DNA of 43,686 nt from SFHK01 sp964554795 (GTDB lineage: Bacteria > Bacillota > Clostridia > Christensenellales > Aristaeellaceae): the NCBI GenBank assembly GCA_964554795.1, contig CAZKQB010000025.1, forward strand, positions 1 through 43,686. The letters are read 5' to 3'. Made by a program: the position numbers and the translations under genes. The stretch's first letter is position 1. Every line of letters begins with the position of its first letter. The notes under the pieces are model-generated. The model did not search any database and was not told the origin of the DNA. It saw nothing but the letters and a program-made list of their open reading frames with translations. Of this stretch, positions 39,986 through 43,686 are shown piece after piece.

Positions 39986-41686
39986 TTACTGAGCGCGAAG
40001 CAGCTCCTCCTTGACCTCGCGGTATTTGGCAATGTCCATGTCGTAGTCTGCGTAGCCGCGCACGAGCTTGCGCGCAAGGGCAGCGCGCTTTTGGGTGGGG
40101 AGCCTTTCGAGCAGGCACAGATCCTCAAGGCCGATGCGATGCGCCTCACTGCGGGTGCTGAGGCAGGGTCCCTCATAGCCGGGGTAGATGATGCAATAGT
40201 CGCCCGCAGGCAGGAACAGCGCGCGCTTGGGATGGAATTCCATTTCCTGCTCGGAGAACATGCATGCGCTGCGGCTGTAGGGATCGACGAAGGGCGGATA
40301 CTGGTTGAAGCCCCAGTGCAGAAAGCCGCTCACGTTCGGGTAGATGGCGGGCATCCAGCCAAGGTATGTCTGGCGCAGACGCTGCATGTCGAGCATGCGG
40401 TTCATGTAGCGTCCGCCGGGGGTCAGGCAGGTGTAGACGAACAGCTTGTCGCCCGCAGCTACGCGCGCGTCATAGTATTCGCGGTCGTTTTCGTAGGTCT
40501 CGTTTGTCGGACACCAGATGTCCACGGCGCCGTCCAGCGCATGCGTGGGCAGCACCGGCTCCAGCGTGGGAATGCCGGGCATTTCCCTGTGCACGATCTC
40601 GGATGCAATTCGGTACTGCGGCGCGAGCGCGTCGTTCGGCTCGTCCATCACGCACTGCTGCCAGCAGTCAGTCAGGCCCTTCCTTTTCAGATATGCATAC
40701 AGAAGCCGTGCCTGCAGCGACAGGATGCGCTGCCCCTCGGGACTGGTGATGAGCGCATCGCCCAGCGACACGCGTATGTCTGTGCCGTTATCAAACTTGT
40801 CAAAGGCAACCCTGCGGAACGCGGCCGCTACCTGATCGGAGGAGGTGAACGTTTCGTGCGGCAGGGAATTGTAGAATTCGTCGTTGTCTGCCTGTCCTGC
40901 GGCGCGGCTGCAGAACGCTTGGCCGTTGAAGTAGGCCATGCCTGCGCGTTTTCCAGCCTCAATGTAGCGATCCAGCCGCTCCTCGTCCAGCCTTACGACG
41001 CCCTTTTTCAGGGAGAAGAACGTGCTCGGCGACAGGTTCATGATATTCTGGCGAGAATACACTGCCGCGCGCAGATAGCGGTTTAGAAGGCGGAAGTACG
41101 CGTCCGAGTCCATCTCCACATGGTGCATGCGGGCGATGTTTGCATAGCTGATCCAGTTGACGTATTTGTGCGTGTCCCGTCCGGCCTTCGGAACGACGGA
41201 GGGGTACTTGGCCACGGTAAGAAACAGCGTCTGCGTCTGCCCGGCGTGAGAGAGGGTTAGCTTCCATTCCTCCTGCGTGTATTCGCGCACGTATTCGATG
41301 AGGGTTTTGAACGCTGCCGCTGCGGTTGCGCCCGTGGGCAGGATTATGTTGTAGATCGGCTTCAGCACCTCGTAAATGAAGAACGGTGCTTTGCGCAGGA
41401 CGGAGTCGTTTACGTCGTCATGCAGGTAGGCACTGCGCTGCCTTGCGCCGGTATTCACCTCTACCGGAACCGGCAGAAGCTCGCTCAGGCGGAACGCCGT
41501 GTGCGGACCCTCTGCCTCGATTGATACGGGAATGCCCGGCGTAAGCCCGGTCATGAGGATGTGTACGCCCGCAGTTGTGCCGTTCGCTCCGGCGACGCGA
41601 TAGTGCAGAACGCCCTCGGCGGCGCTTGAATCGGGATACAGCGCCTCCAGCTCGTCAAACAGGCGCGCAGTGAATTGCGTTTCCAT
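39986..41686 (-). CDS. DUF4091 glycoside-hydrolase-like protein
   Basis: A 566-residue protein. The N-terminal ~100 residues form a beta domain. The rest resembles the DUF4091 TIM-barrel region: QQCVMDEPNDALAPQYR (candidate acidic catalytic residues), VDIWCPTNETYENDREYYDARVAAGDKLFVYTCLTPGG and GFLHWGFNQYPPFVDPYS. No signal peptide is visible, so it may act inside the cell. The substrate is unknown. ATG at 41686 has CGGAGG upstream. It lies near the sugar uptake operon and the FAD oxidoreductase and fits a carbohydrate-use locus. Confidence 0.8.
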   Translation of the reverse strand: METQFTARLFDELEALYPDSSAAEGVLHYRVAGANGTTAGVHILMTGLTPGIPVSIEAEGPHTAFRLSELLPVPVEVNTGARQRSAYLHDDVNDSVLRKAPFFIYEVLKPIYNIILPTGATAAAAFKTLIEYVREYTQEEWKLTLSHAGQTQTLFLTVAKYPSVVPKAGRDTHKYVNWISYANIARMHHVEMDSDAYFRLLNRYLRAAVYSRQNIMNLSPSTFFSLKKGVVRLDEERLDRYIEAGKRAGMAYFNGQAFCSRAAGQADNDEFYNSLPHETFTSSDQVAAAFRRVAFDKFDNGTDIRVSLGDALITSPEGQRILSLQARLLYAYLKRKGLTDCWQQCVMDEPNDALAPQYRIASEIVHREMPGIPTLEPVLPTHALDGAVDIWCPTNETYENDREYYDARVAAGDKLFVYTCLTPGGRYMNRMLDMQRLRQTYLGWMPAIYPNVSGFLHWGFNQYPPFVDPYSRSACMFSEQEMEFHPKRALFLPAGDYCIIYPGYEGPCLSTRSEAHRIGLEDLCLLERLPTQKRAALARKLVRGYADYDMDIAKYREVKEELLRAQ

Positions 41687-41709
41687 CGTTCGCAACCTCC
41701 GTTTTCTTT

Positions 41710-41744
41710 AAAAAAAGCAGGAACGGAAAAAACGCCGCTCCTGC
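41710..41744 (-). terminator. Terminator of hpf
   Basis: Minus-strand stem GCAGGAGCGG / CCGTTCCTGC with an 8-nt loop and a TTTTTTT run, 10 nt after the hpf stop. Confidence 0.92.
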
Positions 41745-41753
41745 GATAAAAAA

Positions 41754-42284
41754 TCAGTTTTCGGTTTCCAGAAGGCCGTAGTCGCCGTCCTGACGAACGT
41801 ACAGCACGCACACATGCCCTGTTTCGGCGTTATCGAACAGATAGAAATTGTGCCCCAGTAGCTCCATTTGCATCATGGCGTCTTCTACGCTCATGGGCTT
41901 CATGCTGAAGCGCTTCACGCGAACGACCTTGCGCTCCTCCTCGGGCGCTTCTTCTACCTCGGGCTCCGGCGCAGGCTCGGGCATGGATACGTGCACGCGC
42001 TTATCCAGCTTCGTGCGATGGCGGCGAATCTGGCGGGAAAGCTTGTCCACTGCCTTGTCTACGCTGGCATACATGTCGCTCGTTGCCTCCTCGGCGCGGA
42101 ACAACAGACCCTTATGGCTGATGGTAACCTCGACGATATTTTTGCCGCCCTTTTCCTGCGTGTATTTTACCTGCCCCTCGGCGTCAGGTTCAAAGAACCA
42201 GTCCAGCTTGGCAAGCTTTTTTTCGGTATATTCGCGAAGGCTGTCAGAGACATCCATAAATCTTCCATAATGCTTGATTTTCAT
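41754..42284 (-). CDS. hpf: Ribosome hibernation promoting factor, long form
   Basis: A 176-residue long Hpf. The N-terminal domain (MKIKHYGRFMDVSDSLREYTEKKL, then VEVTISHKGLLFRAEEATSDMYASVDKAVDKLSRQIRRHR) binds the 30S decoding region. A linker rich in Glu and Pro leads to the C-terminal dimerisation domain (RVKRFSMKPMSVEDAMMQMELLGHNFYLF), which pairs ribosomes into 100S particles in stationary phase. AAAGGAGG precedes the ATG at 42284. A small upstream ORF overlaps its start. Confidence 0.95.
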   Translation of the reverse strand: MKIKHYGRFMDVSDSLREYTEKKLAKLDWFFEPDAEGQVKYTQEKGGKNIVEVTISHKGLLFRAEEATSDMYASVDKAVDKLSRQIRRHRTKLDKRVHVSMPEPAPEPEVEEAPEEERKVVRVKRFSMKPMSVEDAMMQMELLGHNFYLFDNAETGHVCVLYVRQDGDYGLLETEN

Positions 42285-42348
42285 TGAGTGTTCCTCCTTT
42301 ATCGATAAAAGTTGAAGCTCCGCCGCTGCCCGAAACTATGTATGCCAT
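42244..42348 (-). CDS. Candidate 34-aa upstream ORF overlapping the hpf start
   Basis: An ATG at 42348 is preceded by GAAAGGAGG at a good distance, a ribosome site as strong as that of hpf itself. The frame encodes MAYIVSGSGGASTFIDK and continues to a stop at 42244, overlapping the first 41 nt of hpf in another frame. It contains the hpf Shine-Dalgarno. It could be a regulatory leader peptide or a small protein; alternatively the ribosome site is incidental. Confidence 0.45.
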   Translation of the reverse strand: MAYIVSGSGGASTFIDKGGTLNENQALWKIYGCL

Positions 42349-42474
42349 GGGAAACGACCTCCTTTCACCTTTTCTATTCGATACCGGTGTTAACTTTTCC
42401 TGCAAGCTTCCAAAAAAGTTTTTGCAGTTTCGAAATTTTTTCACGATTTCAGGAAGAAACGAAGAAGCACTGCG

Positions 42475-43400
42475 CTACTGGATGTCATCGATGCCCGGTA
42501 CGAGCATGCCATTATCGTGCAGCCTACGCCGGAGCGCCTCTACATCGATTTCGGGAACGCTGATGCCCTGCTTCGCTGCCATGGCTGCCGCTGTGCCTGC
42601 CGCTTCACCCATAGCCATGCAGGAGGCCTGTACGCGGTACGCGCTCTGCGCCCGACGGTCGCCGGAGGCGATTCGCCCTGCCATCATCAGGTTGTCAAAG
42701 CCGCGGGCGACCAGAGCCCCAAGCGGGATGCCGGGCACGCGGCCTTCGTCCAGAAACACGTTGTCCAGCGGCTGGTCCTCGGTTCCACGGTGCACGTCCA
42801 CCGGATAGAAGGAATAGCATACGGATTCGGGCGGACATACGCCGTTCACGTAGTCGTCTACCGTTATATAGGCGTTGCCTACAATGCGCCGCGATTCGCG
42901 TGCCGATACCAGCGGGCTGACACTTGCTACATAGGCGCGTTCGTAGCCTGGCACGTGCGCGCGCATGAATTTCACCGTGCGGGCGATGGATTCGCGGGCA
43001 TCGATTTCGCCGCGTGTGCGGCTTTCCTCGTCCGCGCCATTGAAGGGATACACATGGTTCAGATTGCTGCCGGGATTGATTGCATAGCATTCGTCCAGCG
43101 ACGCGCCTCGGCCTCGGCCGCGCCCGGTCACGAGGGCTCCGATGTTCTTGCCCCAGACGTCCTGAGGCTGCATATCGCCGCTTTCAAGGCTCTGGCTGTA
43201 GGTACGACGTATGGCGTCGTCGTCCTTTTCTTCCGCATGCAGATTCATGAAAATGCTGTTCAGGCTGGCAGGCTGCAGCTCGTCTGAAAGCTCATATTCC
43301 GCGCCGGCCATTACACACACGCTGCCGTCGCCGGAGCAGTCGATAAACACGCGGCCGCATATGCGCTTGAGACCCTTCTGCGTGGAAATCAGCACGGAGA
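42475..43400 (-). pseudogene. FAD-dependent oxidoreductase, N-terminus missing
   Basis: About 305 residues of a PF12831-type FAD oxidoreductase are present: VLISTQKGLKRICGRVFIDC then SGDGSVCVMAGAEYE, VSARESRRIVGNAYITVDDY, and the C-terminal FAD-binding GLGALVARGFDNLMMAGR-like segment (GIPLGALVARGFDNLMMAGR) with SAYRVQASCMAMGEAAGTAA. The N-terminal GxGxxG nucleotide-binding motif and about 120 residues are absent. At about 43385-43410 the sequence changes into the middle of a plus-strand AraC gene. The cause is a deletion of the shared 5' region of two divergent genes, or an assembly join. Normally these enzymes oxidise sugars or related substrates. Confidence 0.75.
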
Positions 43401-43686
43401 GCGAGTTTTTTGCATGGCTGAAGGCGCGGCTCGCGGAGGCATGCGAGGAGGCGCGCGACCGTAGCACGCAGAAATCCCGGCTGTTCGCGGACGGTGTGCG
43501 CGGCTATATCGACGAAAATTATGCCCGATACGACCTGTCGCTGTCCGCTCTGGCGCTGCACTTCGGCGTGACCGGCAGCTACCTGTCCACGATTTTCAAA
43601 AAGCAGATAGGCACGACCTTCTCTGCCTATTTACCCAGTGTCCGGTTGGTGAGAGCTTCTTTGAAAAAGAGCTTGAGGCTGTGGTA
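43390..43686 (+). pseudogene. AraC-family regulator, N-terminus missing (runs off window edge)
   Basis: In frame on the + strand: EFFAWLKARLAEACEEAR, then a helix-turn-helix GYIDENYARYDLSLSALALHFGVTGSYLSTIFKKQIGTTFSAYL, unmistakably the AraC DNA-binding domain. No start codon or sensor domain is present upstream; instead the sequence becomes the minus-strand FAD oxidoreductase. After SAYL the fit to the family weakens (PSVRLVRASLKKSLRLW), so a frameshift near 43630 is possible. Confidence 0.75.

Overview
The window reads as a metagenome-derived scaffold (one 100-N gap at 16779-16878) from a fairly GC-rich, anaerobic Bacillota bacterium, most likely a gut Clostridia. The support is strong Shine-Dalgarno sites with frequent TTG/GTG starts, a split glycine decarboxylase (gcvPA/gcvPB) behind a tandem glycine riboswitch, NfnAB-type electron bifurcation, long-form Hpf, LplABC-like sugar uptake and BlaI/M56 regulation. 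A finer placement (for example Christensenellales) is only a guess.

Layout. 1-1.85 kb: a minus-strand block of visibly lower GC that looks phage- or mobile-element-derived. It holds the 5' part of thyX, an array of tRNA-like elements with odd anticodon arms, two small unknown proteins and a small helix-turn-helix protein. 1.9-6.2 kb (+): a PhnP-like metallo-hydrolase, nfnA, nfnB and a GH29 fucosidase-like gene broken by two frameshifts. 6.7-7.8 kb (+): rplM-rpsI with a clear promoter and terminator. 8.2-14.8 kb: minus-strand housekeeping genes (scpA and a site-2 protease; cysK and a DEAD-box helicase; rpsT; a small unknown; a HIT protein) around one + HAD phosphatase. 14.9-16.5 kb (+): an anti-sigma-like membrane protein followed by a sigma factor without its recognition helix. 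16.5-21.3 kb: repeated copies of the gcvPB 3' end around the gap, then the minus-strand gcvT-gcvH-gcvPA-gcvPB operon, whose genes all overlap and which is controlled by the riboswitch and a terminator.

21.6-27.0 kb: a ComEC-like metallo-beta-lactamase lipoprotein with a C-terminal lamin-tail-like domain, an XRE regulator with an unusual C-terminal domain, a blaI-blaR1-like pair with a promoter/operator dyad, and a DUF4143 ATPase lying between two related ~95-bp repeats. 27.2-31.3 kb: a GT4 glycosyltransferase, a three-gene ABC-2 exporter and the C-terminal remnant of an Rpn-like nuclease. 31.4-34.5 kb: an ArsB/CitT-like anion permease and a second sigma/anti-sigma pair. 34.5-38.3 kb: a carbohydrate ABC uptake operon with a promoter and a dyad operator candidate. 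38.4-43.7 kb: an unknown membrane protein, a DUF4091 carbohydrate-active protein, hpf with a small upstream ORF, and a 5'-truncated FAD oxidoreductase meeting a 5'-truncated AraC regulator head to head.

Functionally, glycan foraging (GH29, LplABC-like transport, DUF4091, FAD oxidoreductase, AraC), amino-acid metabolism (gcv, cysK, nfn) and envelope sensing (two sigma systems, M56/BlaI) dominate. A recurrent oddity is decayed duplication of gene 3' ends (HAD gene, gcvPB) and several truncated or frameshifted genes. Some of these may be assembly artefacts; nothing here was checked against a database.
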